Part shown: positions 15,706 through 23,687 of the stretch, in pieces
Position numbering within the stretch: the first letter of the stretch is position 1
How the letters are laid out: each line of letters starts with the position of its first letter
Origin: Kitasatospora cineracea
GTDB lineage: Bacteria > Actinomycetota > Actinomycetes > Streptomycetales > Streptomycetaceae
Assembly (NCBI RefSeq): GCF_003751605.1
Contig: NZ_RJVJ01000001.1
Location: 3,534,001 to 3,598,000, forward strand
Length of the DNA: 64,000 bases
Direction: 5' to 3'
The notes under the pieces: generated by a model
What the model saw: the letters and a program-made list of their open reading frames with translations, nothing else
What the model was told of the DNA's origin: nothing
The model's database searches: none
Program-made: the position numbers and the translations under genes

Positions 15706-17133
15706 ATGGCTGAACCCGCGGTCGCCTCCCGGCTGCTCGACACCCTGCAACTGGCCGAACGCCCCCGCCCCCGGGCCGTCGCGCGCTGGCCGCACGCGCA
15801 CTGGCTGGCGGTCGGCACCGTCTGCCTGGGCGCGTTCCTGGGCCAACTCACCGCCAGCGTCACCTCGTTGGTCTTCCCCGCGCTGGAAGACCACTTCGAC
15901 GCCTCGTTCGCCGCCGTCGAGTGGGTCTCGCTGGCGTACCTGCTGGTGCTGGTCGCGCTGCTCGCCCCGGTCGGGCGGCTGTCGGACCTGGTCGGCCGGA
16001 AGACGATGTACCTGGGCGGGTTCGCGGTGTTCGCGCTGGCCTCGCTGGGCGCCGGGCTGGCCGGGAACCTGGCGGTCCTGGTGGCTTGCCGGGCCGTGCA
16101 GGCCGTCGGCGGCGCGATGATGCAGGCCAACAGCGTCGCCCTGGTGGCCCGCGGCGTACCCGAACGGGCGATGCGCACCGCGCTCGGCGTGCAGGCCGCC
16201 GCCCAGGCGCTCGGCCTGGCGCTCGGCCCGACCCTCGGCGGGCTGCTGGTCGCGCACGCGTCCTGGCGCTGGGCGTTCTGGGTCAACGTGCCGATCGGCG
16301 TGCTGGGCATGCTGGCGGGCTGGTTCCTGCTGCCGCGCACCTTCCCCGACGGCCGCTGCCCGGCCCGGACGCCGGACCGCGACGGCCGCTTCGACCTGGC
16401 CGGACTGCTGCTGCTGGCCGGCTCCTCCACCGCGCTGCTGCTCGCCCTCTCGGCCGCCTCCGGCCTGCCGCTGCCCGGCTGGGCGGTCGCCGGACTGCTG
16501 GCCGCGGCCGCCGCCGCCACGTTCGCCCTGGTCCGGCAGGAGCGCCGGGCCGACCGGCCGATCATCCCGCCCGGACTGGTCAACACCCCCGGCATCCGGG
16601 CCGGCCTGCTGGTCGCCCTGGTCGGCTACCTGCTGCTGTTCTGCCCGCTGGTGCTGGAACCCGTCGTGCTGGCCGGACGCGGCACCACCGCCACCGCCGC
16701 GGGCGCCGCGATCACCGCGCTGCCCGCCGCGTTCGCCCTCGCCGCCACCGTCGGCGGCGCGCTGCTGCCCGGCCGCTGGAGCGACGCCGCCCGCTGCCGC
16801 TGCGGCGCGCTCACCGCCGCCGCCGGACTGCTCGCCCTGGCCCTGCTGCCCGCCCCCGGCCCGTGGACGACGGCCGCGCCGCTGCTGCTCACCGGCTACG
16901 GCCTCGGGCTGCTGCTGCCCGCCAACAACGCCCTGGTGATGCGGGCGATCCCCGCGCAGAGCTCGGCCGTCGGCGGCGGGCTGGTCAACATGGTGCGCAG
17001 CCTCGGCACCGCGCTGGGCACCGCGCTCCCGGTGCTGGCCGTCCACCAGGCCGGTGCGGCGGCGGGCGGCCGCGCCGTCCTGCTGCTGCTCGCGGCGGTC
17101 GCGGCGCTGGCGGTCCGGCTCTGCAGGGGCTGA
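15706..17133 (+). CDS. MFS transporter, DHA2-like drug/solute exporter
   Basis: 475 residues, about 14 hydrophobic segments. It starts with a 35-residue cytoplasmic N-terminus then HWLAVGTVCLGAFLGQLTAS. Motif A between TM2 and TM3 is PVGRLSDLVGRKTMYLGG, and motif C-like PTLGGLLVAHASWRWAFWVNVPIG follows TM5, which marks proton-driven antiporters of the 14-TM type. Divergent MarR and shared palindrome suggest substrate-induced expression. Likely exports a drug-like or metabolic compound; no substrate can be read from sequence. Confidence 0.92.
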   Translation: MAEPAVASRLLDTLQLAERPRPRAVARWPHAHWLAVGTVCLGAFLGQLTASVTSLVFPALEDHFDASFAAVEWVSLAYLLVLVALLAPVGRLSDLVGRKTMYLGGFAVFALASLGAGLAGNLAVLVACRAVQAVGGAMMQANSVALVARGVPERAMRTALGVQAAAQALGLALGPTLGGLLVAHASWRWAFWVNVPIGVLGMLAGWFLLPRTFPDGRCPARTPDRDGRFDLAGLLLLAGSSTALLLALSAASGLPLPGWAVAGLLAAAAAATFALVRQERRADRPIIPPGLVNTPGIRAGLLVALVGYLLLFCPLVLEPVVLAGRGTTATAAGAAITALPAAFALAATVGGALLPGRWSDAARCRCGALTAAAGLLALALLPAPGPWTTAAPLLLTGYGLGLLLPANNALVMRAIPAQSSAVGGGLVNMVRSLGTALGTALPVLAVHQAGAAAGGRAVLLLLAAVAALAVRLCRG

Positions 17134-17147
17134 GCCGCCCGACCCGA

Positions 17148-17196
17148 CGCCGGAGGGCGCCGCCCCCGGGTTCCCCCGGGACGGCGCCCTCCGGCG
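17148..17196. terminator. Bidirectional hairpin between MFS and DUF305 genes
   Basis: 15-bp perfect arms (17148-17162 and 17182-17196) with an inner CCCGGG/CCCGGG pairing in the loop. Lies 14 bp after the MFS stop and beyond the DUF305 stop on the other strand. Confidence 0.75.
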
Positions 17197-17210
17197 CGTC
17201 GGCTGCGCCC

Positions 17211-17300
17211 GGTGCCCACCTGTTCAGGCGGACCGTTCAGGCCCGGTGCCCACCGGCTCGGGCAGCCGGTCGTGCCTCGTGCCCACCGGCTCAGGCGGCC
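17211..17300. repeat. 33-34-bp degenerate tandem repeat spanning the DUF305 stop
   Basis: The block GGTGCCCACC recurs at 17211, 17245 and 17278 (third copy lacks one G), each followed by a variant of GGCTCAGGCGGCCGG. The third unit contains the DUF305 stop codon (TCA on the plus strand, 17291-17293), so the array extends from the gene end outward. Confidence 0.65.
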
Positions 17301-18013
17301 GGCTGCGCGCCGCGCTCGGCGAGCATGTCCGTCATCAGCTGGATCTCGGCGTGCTGCGCGTCGACCATGCCCTGGGCGAGCCGCTTCTCCGGGGCGTTGC
17401 GCCCCGCGTCCACGTACGCCTGGGCCATCTCGGCGCCCGCCTTGTGGTGCTTGATCATCAGCTGCAGGTAGTACACCTCGGCGTCCTGGCCGCTGAGCGA
17501 ACGGAGCCTGTCCAGCTCGGTGTTGGTCGCCATGCCGGGCATCAGCGAGCCGTCGTGCGCCTCGTACGGGTGGTTCATCCAGGCCATCGGCTTGGCGGTG
17601 GTGCTCTGCGACAGGCCCCACTGGTCGAGGAAGCCCATCAGCATGCCGCGCTGGTTGGCCTGCGTGTTGATGATGTCGAACGCGAAGCCCCGCACCTCCT
17701 CGCTCTGGGTGCGGTCCCGGATGATGAACGACATGTCGATGGCCTGCTGGTGGTGCGTGGCCATGTCGCGGGCGAACCCGGCCTCCGCCGAGTCGGTGGC
17801 CGGCGCGGCCGAGGCGGCGGCCGTCGGGCTGCCGGACGCCGGGGTGCTGCCGGAGACCAGCGCGGGCACGCCGAGCCCCAGGGCGACCACGGCCGCGAGC
17901 GCGGCGGGCCACCAGAACCGCCGCCGCCCGCGCGGGGCGGCCGGCAGCTCCTCCTCGAACCCCTCGTGCTCCTCGAACTCCGGCTGCCCGCCGTCGGCGG
18001 GGGCCGCGGTCAC
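17291..18013 (-). CDS. DUF305 membrane-anchored protein
   Basis: 240 residues. An acidic N-terminus (1-30) and a single transmembrane anchor (FWWPAALAAVVALGLGVPAL, about 33-54) precede an extracytoplasmic ferritin-like four-helix domain. The paired His/Met motifs are visible: MATHHQQAIDMS and MIKHHKAGAEMA, plus WMNHPYEAH, consistent with metal (often copper) binding in this family. GTG 18013 overlaps the stop of the DUF3105 gene by GTGA, so both are co-translated. Function in metal handling or envelope stress is inference. Confidence 0.9.
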   Translation of the reverse strand: MTAAPADGGQPEFEEHEGFEEELPAAPRGRRRFWWPAALAAVVALGLGVPALVSGSTPASGSPTAAASAAPATDSAEAGFARDMATHHQQAIDMSFIIRDRTQSEEVRGFAFDIINTQANQRGMLMGFLDQWGLSQSTTAKPMAWMNHPYEAHDGSLMPGMATNTELDRLRSLSGQDAEVYYLQLMIKHHKAGAEMAQAYVDAGRNAPEKRLAQGMVDAQHAEIQLMTDMLAERGAQPAA

Positions 18014-18741
18014 ATCTGCCCCGAGCTGCAGCTCGCGCCCTGCTCCAGGGTCTGCGGGCCCTGCACGAACTTGGCGAAGAAGGTCGCGACCCGCGGGTCG
18101 CTGGCGGAGTCCACCACCAGCTGGTTGCTCCACGCGGTCAGCGTGATGGTGCCCGGCTCGTCCGGGTACGGGCTCATCAGGCTGTACGGGGTGGCCTTGA
18201 CCTTGTCGCTGAGGGTCTTGATGTCCTCGGGGGTGGCCTTGCCGTTGTAGGTGACCCAGACCGCGCCGTGCTCCAGCGAGTGGACGGCGTTCTCGTTGCG
18301 GACCGGCTTGTCGTAGACGTTGCCCATGCAGGTCTGCCAGACCGGGTCGTGGTCGCCGCCGACCGGCGGGGTCTGCGGGTACTTCACCTCGGTCTTGACG
18401 TGGTTCTGGGTGAGCTTGCCGAAGGTCTGCAGGCCCGGGATGTCGGCCTTCGAGGCGTCGTCCTTGGCCTTCTGCGCGGCCTCGGCCGCGGCGGTGGCCG
18501 CCGCCTTCTTCTTGTCGCTCTTGTCCTTGGAGTCCATCACCAGCCAGCTGCCGCCGCCGATCATGGCGAGCAGCAGGACGGACGAGATGCCGATGGTGAT
18601 CGTCTTGTTGCGGCGCTCGCGGCGCTGCTCGACGGCGCGCAGCTCGGCGATCCGGGCCCGGCGGTCGGCCTGCTGGGCGGCCTTGCTGCCCGGCTTGGGC
18701 TGCTTGCCGGTGGGGTTGGACTGCTTGGAGGCGGAACCCAT
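18010..18741 (-). CDS. DUF3105 membrane-anchored protein
   Basis: 243 residues from ATG 18741 with AAGGAAG six bases upstream. The basic, coiled N-terminus (AAQQADRRARIAELRAVEQRRE) is cytoplasmic. One TM segment (ITIGISSVLLLAMIGGGSWLV, about 58-78) follows, then an Ala/Lys-rich linker and the conserved DUF3105 domain: GGDHDPVWQTCMGNVYDKPV, ENAVHSLEHGAVWVTY and SPYPDEPGTITLTAW. These Cys/His positions may bind metal. Upstream, same-strand partner of DUF305 with GTGA overlap; the pair recurs in actinomycetes but its role is unknown. Confidence 0.9.
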   Translation of the reverse strand: MGSASKQSNPTGKQPKPGSKAAQQADRRARIAELRAVEQRRERRNKTITIGISSVLLLAMIGGGSWLVMDSKDKSDKKKAAATAAAEAAQKAKDDASKADIPGLQTFGKLTQNHVKTEVKYPQTPPVGGDHDPVWQTCMGNVYDKPVRNENAVHSLEHGAVWVTYNGKATPEDIKTLSDKVKATPYSLMSPYPDEPGTITLTAWSNQLVVDSASDPRVATFFAKFVQGPQTLEQGASCSSGQM

Positions 18742-18853
18742 GGATGTCTTCCTTGTCCCCGCCGTGGCTGGCACGGCGGTCTGCGGTGGGGTGGGGGCAG
18801 CGGAGCCGCCGACCTCCCCGCGCGGCGGGGCGTCGGTCGGCGGTGGGTTCCGC

Positions 18854-19411
18854 TCAGGACCGGTGAACCTGCAGGACGTGCAGGTCGGGCGCGTGGTGCG
18901 ACCCGGTCGGTGCGCCGCAGGCCGAAGCGGCGGGCGTCACCGGCGGGGCGACCAGGCGCGGTCGGACGGCCGTGCCGGGCTCCGGCGGCGCGTTCGGCAG
19001 GTGCGACTCCGGGCCGCAGAAGGGGTGGCTGGAGCAGCCGTGGCCGGGCACCGGACCGGGGTTGTCCGCGGTGCACAGGATGAACGCCGCGCCGGGCGCC
19101 TCCCCGGCCGCGACCGGCAGCACCGTCGCCGGCCCGTGGTGCGACGCCGTCGCACCCGCCCGCACCGGGGCCGCCGTCCGGGATGCCCCGGCGGCCCGGT
19201 CCGTACCGGGCGCCGTCCGCTGCGGCGCGGACGCGCCGTGGGCCTCCTGGCCGGCCGGCGGGGAGCTCAGCGGCCGGGCGCTCGCGGCGGTCGCCGCGCA
19301 GGGCAGCAGCGCGAGCAGCGCGGCCAGCAGCAGGGACCACAGCACCGCCACCGGACGGAGCACCGCGACTGCGGGCCCTCCGGGGCGGGTACGAGATCCT
19401 GGCGCGGCCAT
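18854..19411 (-). CDS. Hypothetical secreted or anchored His/Cys-containing protein (185 aa)
   Basis: ATG 19411 (GTG 19417 also in frame). A hydrophobic stretch near residues 15-40 (VLWSLLLAALLALLPCAATA) is a signal or anchor. The rest is Pro/Ala-rich with FILCTADNPG, GHGCSSHPFCGPESHLP and SACGAPTGSHH, so there are five cysteines and many histidines. No family recognised with confidence. It sits upstream of DUF3105/DUF305 on the same strand, 112 bp apart. The context suggests a shared role in metal binding at the cell surface, which is inference. Confidence 0.65.
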   Translation of the reverse strand: MAAPGSRTRPGGPAVAVLRPVAVLWSLLLAALLALLPCAATAASARPLSSPPAGQEAHGASAPQRTAPGTDRAAGASRTAAPVRAGATASHHGPATVLPVAAGEAPGAAFILCTADNPGPVPGHGCSSHPFCGPESHLPNAPPEPGTAVRPRLVAPPVTPAASACGAPTGSHHAPDLHVLQVHRS

Positions 19412-19417
19412 GCGCAC

Positions 19418-19423
19418 ATATTA
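19418..19423 (-). promoter_or_regulatory. Possible -10 element for the secreted hypothetical gene
   Basis: TAATAT on the minus strand lies exactly 6 bp before ATG 19411, the geometry of a leaderless transcript. I find no good -35, so this is tentative. Confidence 0.3.
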
Positions 19424-19674
19424 ATCAGCCGATCGGGTGAAGCGATGCCCCCCTTGGGCTCTCATTTTCCGGACGAACGCCCCGCCACCCCATCCCCGAA
19501 GCCCCTGTTGGAACCCGTTTGACCCCGTACCGTCGCCCCGTCGCCACCGCCGCGCCACCCGTGGCCGGAACCCCTCCCCGGACGTCCGCGCGATGTTTCG
19601 AATCCCGGACACCGTCGTTGTCCTTCGGAAGAATGACGTGACGTCCGGCCCCCTCACGGATCAGGAGCGGTCAG

Positions 19675-21252
19675 TTGAACGAGCAGGGCCCGCCCAGGCA
19701 GCCCCGTCCCGACGACGCCTGGTGGCACACCGTCTACGCGGGCCCCGCCGGCACCCTCCCCGACACCCCCGCCGCGGACGCCGGCGCCGACACCGGCACC
19801 GTCGACGACTGGTTCACCACCGCCGCCGGACTGATCGCCCCGCAGCGCCGCCCCGAACCGGAGGCCCCGGCGCCGGAACCCGAGGCGCCGGGATCGGGGG
19901 CGCCGGAACCGGAGCGCGCGGCCGCTGCGGCGGAGACGGCGGAGGTGGCGGAGGCGGAGGCGGCGGTCGAACCGCAGCCGGGGCCGACGCCGCGCAGCTG
20001 GGCCGAGGCCGCCTGGCCCGAGCTCCAGCCGAACCTCTCGAAGGAACCGGCCGCCCCGACCCCGACGCTGACGGACCTTCCGACGGCCCCGCCGGAGCCC
20101 TCACCCGAGCCCGAACCGGAGCCGGAGCCCTCGCCCGAACCCGAGCCGGAGTCCTCGCCCGAGCCCGAACCCGAAGCGGTGACCGAACCCGCCCCCGTGC
20201 CGACACCGGAGCCGACCCCCGCTCCCGCCTCCGCTCCGACCCCCGCCCCCGCCCCCGCCCCCGCGCCGACGGTCGTGGTGGGGGCCCCGCCGCCGGACCG
20301 GGCCGCGCCCTGGTCGGGGCGTCCGCAGGCGCCGGCCGTGCCGCACGTGGGGGAGCGGCCCCCGACGTACGCGCCGGAGCCGACCAGCCTGCCCGCCGCC
20401 GATCCGGCCGGGCTGGCGGCGCTGGTGCCCGACACCGCGATCGACGGCGCCGGGTTCGCGGGGACCACGCTGCGGGCGGTGTCGATCCGCGGGGATTCGG
20501 CCCGCTACCGGGGCGAGCCGCGCACCGACGCGCTGCTCACCGTCCGGTTCGGCGAGGGCGAGGAGGCGCTGGTGCTCGCGGTGCTGGCCGCGCCCGCGCG
20601 CCGGGCCAACGCCCAGTGGGGGTCGGCCGCGGCGGCCGAGGCGGCCCGGCAGTTGGCTGCCGCGATCGGCCGCAGCCGGGCCGAACTCGCCGCCGACCTG
20701 CGGGCCGGGGCCCGCGACCGGCTGCGCTACGGGCTGCAGCGGATCGCCCTCCAGGCGGCGGTGCAGCTGCGCAGTGCCGCGGAGCAGGCCGCCCAGGACG
20801 GGGACGGGGACGGGCCGGCCGGCCTGCCGCCCGAGGAGACCGCCTCGCTGCACTGCCTGCTGATGTCCGCGGACCCGGCGGCGACCCACCGGGCCGCGTT
20901 CGGCACCGGCCCCGGCGGGCTGTACCTGCTGCGCTCCGGGCACTGGATCGACGCCTACGCCGCGCGGCTGCTGCACCACCCGGACGGGCAGCCCCCGCTC
21001 CCGCCGGCCTCGATGCCCGCGCCCCGGCCGTTCCGCTTCCGCTTGGTCCCGGCGACCTCCGGCGACATCCTGCTGCTGTGCACCCCGGGCCTGGCCGCCC
21101 CGATCGCCGAGGAGCCCGCCGTGGCGCACTTCCTCTCCAGCCACTGGGCCCACCCGCACCCGCCGGGCACCGTCGACTTCCTCCGCCAGATCCAGGTCCG
21201 CGCCAAGGGCTACGCGGACGACCGCACCGCGGCCGCGGTCTGGACGGAGTGA
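19675..21252 (+). CDS. PP2C-like protein with Pro/Glu-rich linker, probably degenerate
   Basis: 525 residues from TTG 19675, GGAG upstream. The N-terminal 240 residues are disordered, with long Glu-Pro (EPEPEPEPSPEPEPE) and Pro-Ala repeats. The C-terminal domain (about 255-525) follows the PP2C pattern: SIRGDSARYRGEPRTDALL in place of the opening motif, ALHC-like core strands and a final GYADDRTAAAVW carrying the late DD. The canonical ADGHGG metal motif is replaced by LVLAVLAAPARR, so catalysis is doubtful. Possibly a pseudophosphatase or scaffold in a signalling complex. Confidence 0.75.
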   Translation: MNEQGPPRQPRPDDAWWHTVYAGPAGTLPDTPAADAGADTGTVDDWFTTAAGLIAPQRRPEPEAPAPEPEAPGSGAPEPERAAAAAETAEVAEAEAAVEPQPGPTPRSWAEAAWPELQPNLSKEPAAPTPTLTDLPTAPPEPSPEPEPEPEPSPEPEPESSPEPEPEAVTEPAPVPTPEPTPAPASAPTPAPAPAPAPTVVVGAPPPDRAAPWSGRPQAPAVPHVGERPPTYAPEPTSLPAADPAGLAALVPDTAIDGAGFAGTTLRAVSIRGDSARYRGEPRTDALLTVRFGEGEEALVLAVLAAPARRANAQWGSAAAAEAARQLAAAIGRSRAELAADLRAGARDRLRYGLQRIALQAAVQLRSAAEQAAQDGDGDGPAGLPPEETASLHCLLMSADPAATHRAAFGTGPGGLYLLRSGHWIDAYAARLLHHPDGQPPLPPASMPAPRPFRFRLVPATSGDILLLCTPGLAAPIAEEPAVAHFLSSHWAHPHPPGTVDFLRQIQVRAKGYADDRTAAAVWTE

Positions 21253-21304
21253 CCGGACGGGGTGACCGGACGGGGTGACTGGACGGAGCGACTGGACGGA
21301 GTAA
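21240..21304. repeat. 13-bp tandem repeat (5 copies) spanning a stop codon
   Basis: Five units of C(C/T)GGACGG(A/G)G(T/C)(G/A)A. The first copy contains the TGA stop of the PP2C-like gene (21250-21252) and each later copy repeats a stop-like triplet in a new frame. Confidence 0.85.
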
Positions 21305-21328
21305 GGCGGGCCCGGCGGACGGCTGCCG

Positions 21329-21934
21329 TTACGCGGGCAGCCCCAGCAGGGCGCGCGCGGCGGAGCCGGCCTGGGCGAGGGCGTCCTCGCGGGTGGTGGC
21401 GGGCAGGCCGATGGCGAGCGGGATGGCGAGGCCGTCGAGCAGGGCGCGCAGTTGGGCGGCGCGGGCGGGGGTGGTGCCGGCGGCCGGGAGGAGGCCGGTG
21501 GCGCGGCCCTCGGCGAGGAGCGCGGTGAGGTCGTCCTGCCAGGGGGTCTCGATGTCGAGCTGGCCCTGGCGGAGCTCCGCGGTGCCGGGGGAGCGGCTCC
21601 ACACCTCGATCCACAGGATCCACCGGGGGTCGCCGGGGCCCTCGGGGAGGTAGAGCTCGAGGTAGCGGTCGAGCCGGTCGAGGACGGGGACCTCGCGGCG
21701 GGCGAGTTCGCGGCTGCGGCGCTCGCCGAGCTGGGCCTCGCTCCAGCGGAGGGTCTCCAGCAGGAGCTGGTCCTTGCTGCCGAAGTAGTAGAGGAGGTGG
21801 CCGGCGCTCATGCCGAGCTGTTCGCCGAGGCCGGCCATGGTGAGCCGGGCGAGGCCGTGTTCGGCGATCGCGGCGCGGGCGGCGGCGTAGACCTCTTCGC
21901 GGGGGCGCGCCGGGCGGCGGGTGCGGGGCGCCAT
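21329..21934 (-). CDS. TetR/AcrR family transcriptional regulator
   Basis: 201 residues from ATG 21934 with GAGGAG five bases upstream. N-terminal helix-turn-helix: EVYAAARAAIAEHGLARLTMAGLGEQLGMSAG followed by HLLYYFGSKDQLLLETL, the usual TetR YYxF motif. The C-terminal ligand/dimer domain has a Trp-rich segment (PRWILWIEVWSRSPG) like BetI-type regulators. Target not obvious; the nearest same-strand gene is the 53-aa ORF upstream. Confidence 0.92.
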   Translation of the reverse strand: MAPRTRRPARPREEVYAAARAAIAEHGLARLTMAGLGEQLGMSAGHLLYYFGSKDQLLLETLRWSEAQLGERRSRELARREVPVLDRLDRYLELYLPEGPGDPRWILWIEVWSRSPGTAELRQGQLDIETPWQDDLTALLAEGRATGLLPAAGTTPARAAQLRALLDGLAIPLAIGLPATTREDALAQAGSAARALLGLPA

Positions 21935-22043
21935 CCGTACTCCTCGGTGTGGTGCTGTGCGGGGTCCGGTTCCGGCTCCCGGGCGGGGAGGTCCGGTTCT
22001 CCTCCCCGTACGGGAAGTCTCCCGCACGGGCCGGGCGCGGGGT

Positions 22044-22205
22044 TCACCAGCCGCCGTGCTCGCGGCTCTCGGTGGTCTCCCGGCGGCCGTCGGCGAGTCC
22101 GGCGCGGTAGGCGCGGCGGAGCAGGGCGGCGGCCCGGGCCGGGTCGAGGCCGGGGGCGAGGCGGAGGAGTTCGGCGGTGAGGTCGTCCAGGTTCTCCGGG
22201 GTCAT
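22044..22205 (-). CDS. Small hypothetical protein (53 aa)
   Basis: ATG 22205 to TGA 22044. The product MTPENLDDLTAELLRLAPGL continues into an amphipathic helix (DPARAAALLRRAYRAGLADG) and an acidic/basic tail ending EHGGW. It reads like a small helical protein with regular Leu/Ala spacing, and codon use matches neighbours. The ribosome site is weak. No family recognised. Confidence 0.55.
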   Translation of the reverse strand: MTPENLDDLTAELLRLAPGLDPARAAALLRRAYRAGLADGRRETTESREHGGW

Positions 22206-22290
22206 GGGTCCATCACACCGCGCCCCTCCGCCGCCCGCCCGCCCGGACGGGGCGGTGCGCAGCGGGCGACGGGCGGCCCGGCGGTCCGGT

Positions 22291-23049
22291 TCAGTCGCCG
22301 GGCGGGCGGCCGTACCGGGTGGACCAGTGCTCGCCGGGCAGGACGAAGTCGGCGGTCTCGACGGGCCGGCCGGTGGCCCGGTCGTAGTGGGTGCGGCGGA
22401 TGACGAGGGCGGGCGCGCCGGGGAGCGTGGTGAAGGTCTGCGCCTCGGCCCGGTTGAGGCCGCGGGCGGTGACCTCCTCGACGGGTTCGCCGACGTCGAT
22501 GCCGATGACGGCCATCCGCGCGGCGACGCCGATCCCGCCGTACGGTCCGGCCTCGGGCAGCACGATCAGGGCCTGGCCGGTGACGGCCATCGTCTCCCAG
22601 GACTCGGCGAGGTACCCGGGGTCGCCGTTGACCAGGTAGACGTACGAGGTGTGCATCACCGGGTCGCCGGGCTCGATGCCGAGGCGCCCGGCGATCTCCT
22701 TGCTCGCGGCCTCGGTGGTGGAGTGGCTGCGCCAGGTGGGGGTGACGCCCTGCTGGGCGAGGCCGACGGTGTCAGGTCCGACGGCGCCGGCCGCGCCGCC
22801 GCGGCGGACCAGGGTGGGGCGGGGTTCCTGCGGCCGGACGAAGTAGCCGCGCCCCTGCCGGGCGAGCACCACGCCCTCCTGCTCCAGCAGCCGGTACGCG
22901 GACTGGCCGACGCCGTGCGAGAAGCCGTACTGCGCCCGGATCTCGGCCAGGGACGGGAGTTGACTGCCCGGCGGGTACTCGCCGGAGGCGATCCGCTCGC
23001 GGATCCGCTCAGCCACCTGGAGATACGCGGAGGGCCCGCTACCGGTCAT
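22291..23049 (-). CDS. GntR family regulator (HutC/UTRA type)
   Basis: 252 residues, GGAGGA eight bases before ATG 23049. Winged helix (YLQVAERIRERIASGEYPPGSQLPSLAEIRAQYGFSHG, about 8-45) followed by VGQSAYRLLEQEGVVLARQGRGYFV. The C-terminal UTRA ligand-binding domain (about 100-245) includes VYLVNGDPGYLAESW and LVIRRTHYDRATGRPVETADFV. HutC-type GntR proteins bind dyads and release on a small ligand, often a sugar phosphate or amino-acid derivative. A palindrome lies in the divergent promoter to two small genes, so autoregulation is likely. Confidence 0.93.
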   Translation of the reverse strand: MTGSGPSAYLQVAERIRERIASGEYPPGSQLPSLAEIRAQYGFSHGVGQSAYRLLEQEGVVLARQGRGYFVRPQEPRPTLVRRGGAAGAVGPDTVGLAQQGVTPTWRSHSTTEAASKEIAGRLGIEPGDPVMHTSYVYLVNGDPGYLAESWETMAVTGQALIVLPEAGPYGGIGVAARMAVIGIDVGEPVEEVTARGLNRAEAQTFTTLPGAPALVIRRTHYDRATGRPVETADFVLPGEHWSTRYGRPPGD

Positions 23050-23111
23050 GGGACGTTCCTCCGAGAGGTGTGTGGTCCGCCGATCGGTGACACAGTATCC
23101 GGTGGGGCACT

Positions 23112-23127
23112 ACTCTACGTGTAGAGT
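23112..23127. promoter_or_regulatory. GntR-type operator palindrome
   Basis: ACTCTAC-GT-GTAGAGT: perfect 7-bp arms around a 2-bp centre. A weaker second dyad uses AGAGT (23123-23127) with ACTCT (23141-23145). Lies between the divergent GntR gene and the small-gene pair. Confidence 0.65.
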
Positions 23128-23152
23128 CTAGCCCTATATGTACTCTGGGGGA

Positions 23153-23389
23153 GTGGTGCAGATCAGCACGCGTGCGTCCGACCTGCGGACGGCGATCGAA
23201 CGGGCCTCGGGCGCGCGGGCCGACGTGCGGTTCGCCGTCGGCAGCACCAGGATCAGCATCCCCTGCCCACCCGACGACGCCCCGACCTGGAGCGAACTGC
23301 TCCAGGCGCTGCGCACCGCCGACCGCTGGGGCTCGGTCACCGCCGACGGACAGACCGTCATCTGGGCCCAGATCGAGGAGGAGCAGTGA
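23153..23389 (+). CDS. Small hypothetical protein divergent from GntR (78 aa)
   Basis: GTG 23153 (or GTG 23156) follows a GGGGGAG ribosome site; the in-frame ATG 23138 lies too close to the operator region. The product begins VQISTRASDLRTAIERASGA and contains FAVGSTRISIPCPPDDAPTWSEL. It looks like a compact alpha/beta domain ending in an acidic tail (EEEQ). No family recognised. Coupled to the next gene by GTGA overlap and probably repressed by GntR. Confidence 0.6.
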   Translation: MVQISTRASDLRTAIERASGARADVRFAVGSTRISIPCPPDDAPTWSELLQALRTADRWGSVTADGQTVIWAQIEEEQ

Positions 23390-23670
23390 CCGCCGACCAG
23401 CCGCAGCCCGGCCCGCCCCCGGGCGGCCCCGAGCACCACTACCGCCCGTGCCGCCGGTGCCCGCGCTGCACCACCGGCACGGGCCGCCCCCCGACCGCCG
23501 AACAGGACTGCTGGGACGCCTTTCTGACCGGCACCGTCGCCGCGATGGCCGAACGCCGCCGCCGCGAGCGCCGCCACGAGGAGGCGCAGGCCGCCCTCGA
23601 CCCGTCGCCGGGAACGGCCGCGGGCCGGAACTCCCCCTCTGCGGAGGTGGGTTCCGGCCCGCGGTGGTGA
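23386..23670 (+). CDS. Small Cys-rich hypothetical protein (94 aa)
   Basis: GTG 23386 overlaps the preceding TGA in GTGA. The product has a C-x2-C-x2-C motif (YRPCRRCPRCTTGTG), one further Cys, then a helical basic region (MAERRRRERRHEEAQAALD). It could be a small zinc-binding nucleic-acid protein. A terminator-like hairpin lies inside the last 50 bp of the frame, so the true functional C-terminus may be shorter or the hairpin serves the operon end. Confidence 0.55.
   Translation: MTADQPQPGPPPGGPEHHYRPCRRCPRCTTGTGRPPTAEQDCWDAFLTGTVAAMAERRRRERRHEEAQAALDPSPGTAAGRNSPSAEVGSGPRW
23621..23661. terminator. Hairpin inside the end of the 94-aa ORF
   Basis: Perfect 11-bp arms CGGGCCGGAAC (23621-23631) and GTTCCGGCCCG (23651-23661). 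It overlaps codons 79-92 of the ORF and faces the convergent agmatine deiminase gene ending at 23688. Confidence 0.55.
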
Positions 23671-23687
23671 CGCGGTGGTGAGCGGGA

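Noticed and set aside
14956-17046. 696-codon minus-strand frame across the MFS gene
   Set aside because: Only its last 168 codons (MarR, ATG 15462) are real; the rest is Gln/Gly-rich antisense of the transporter.
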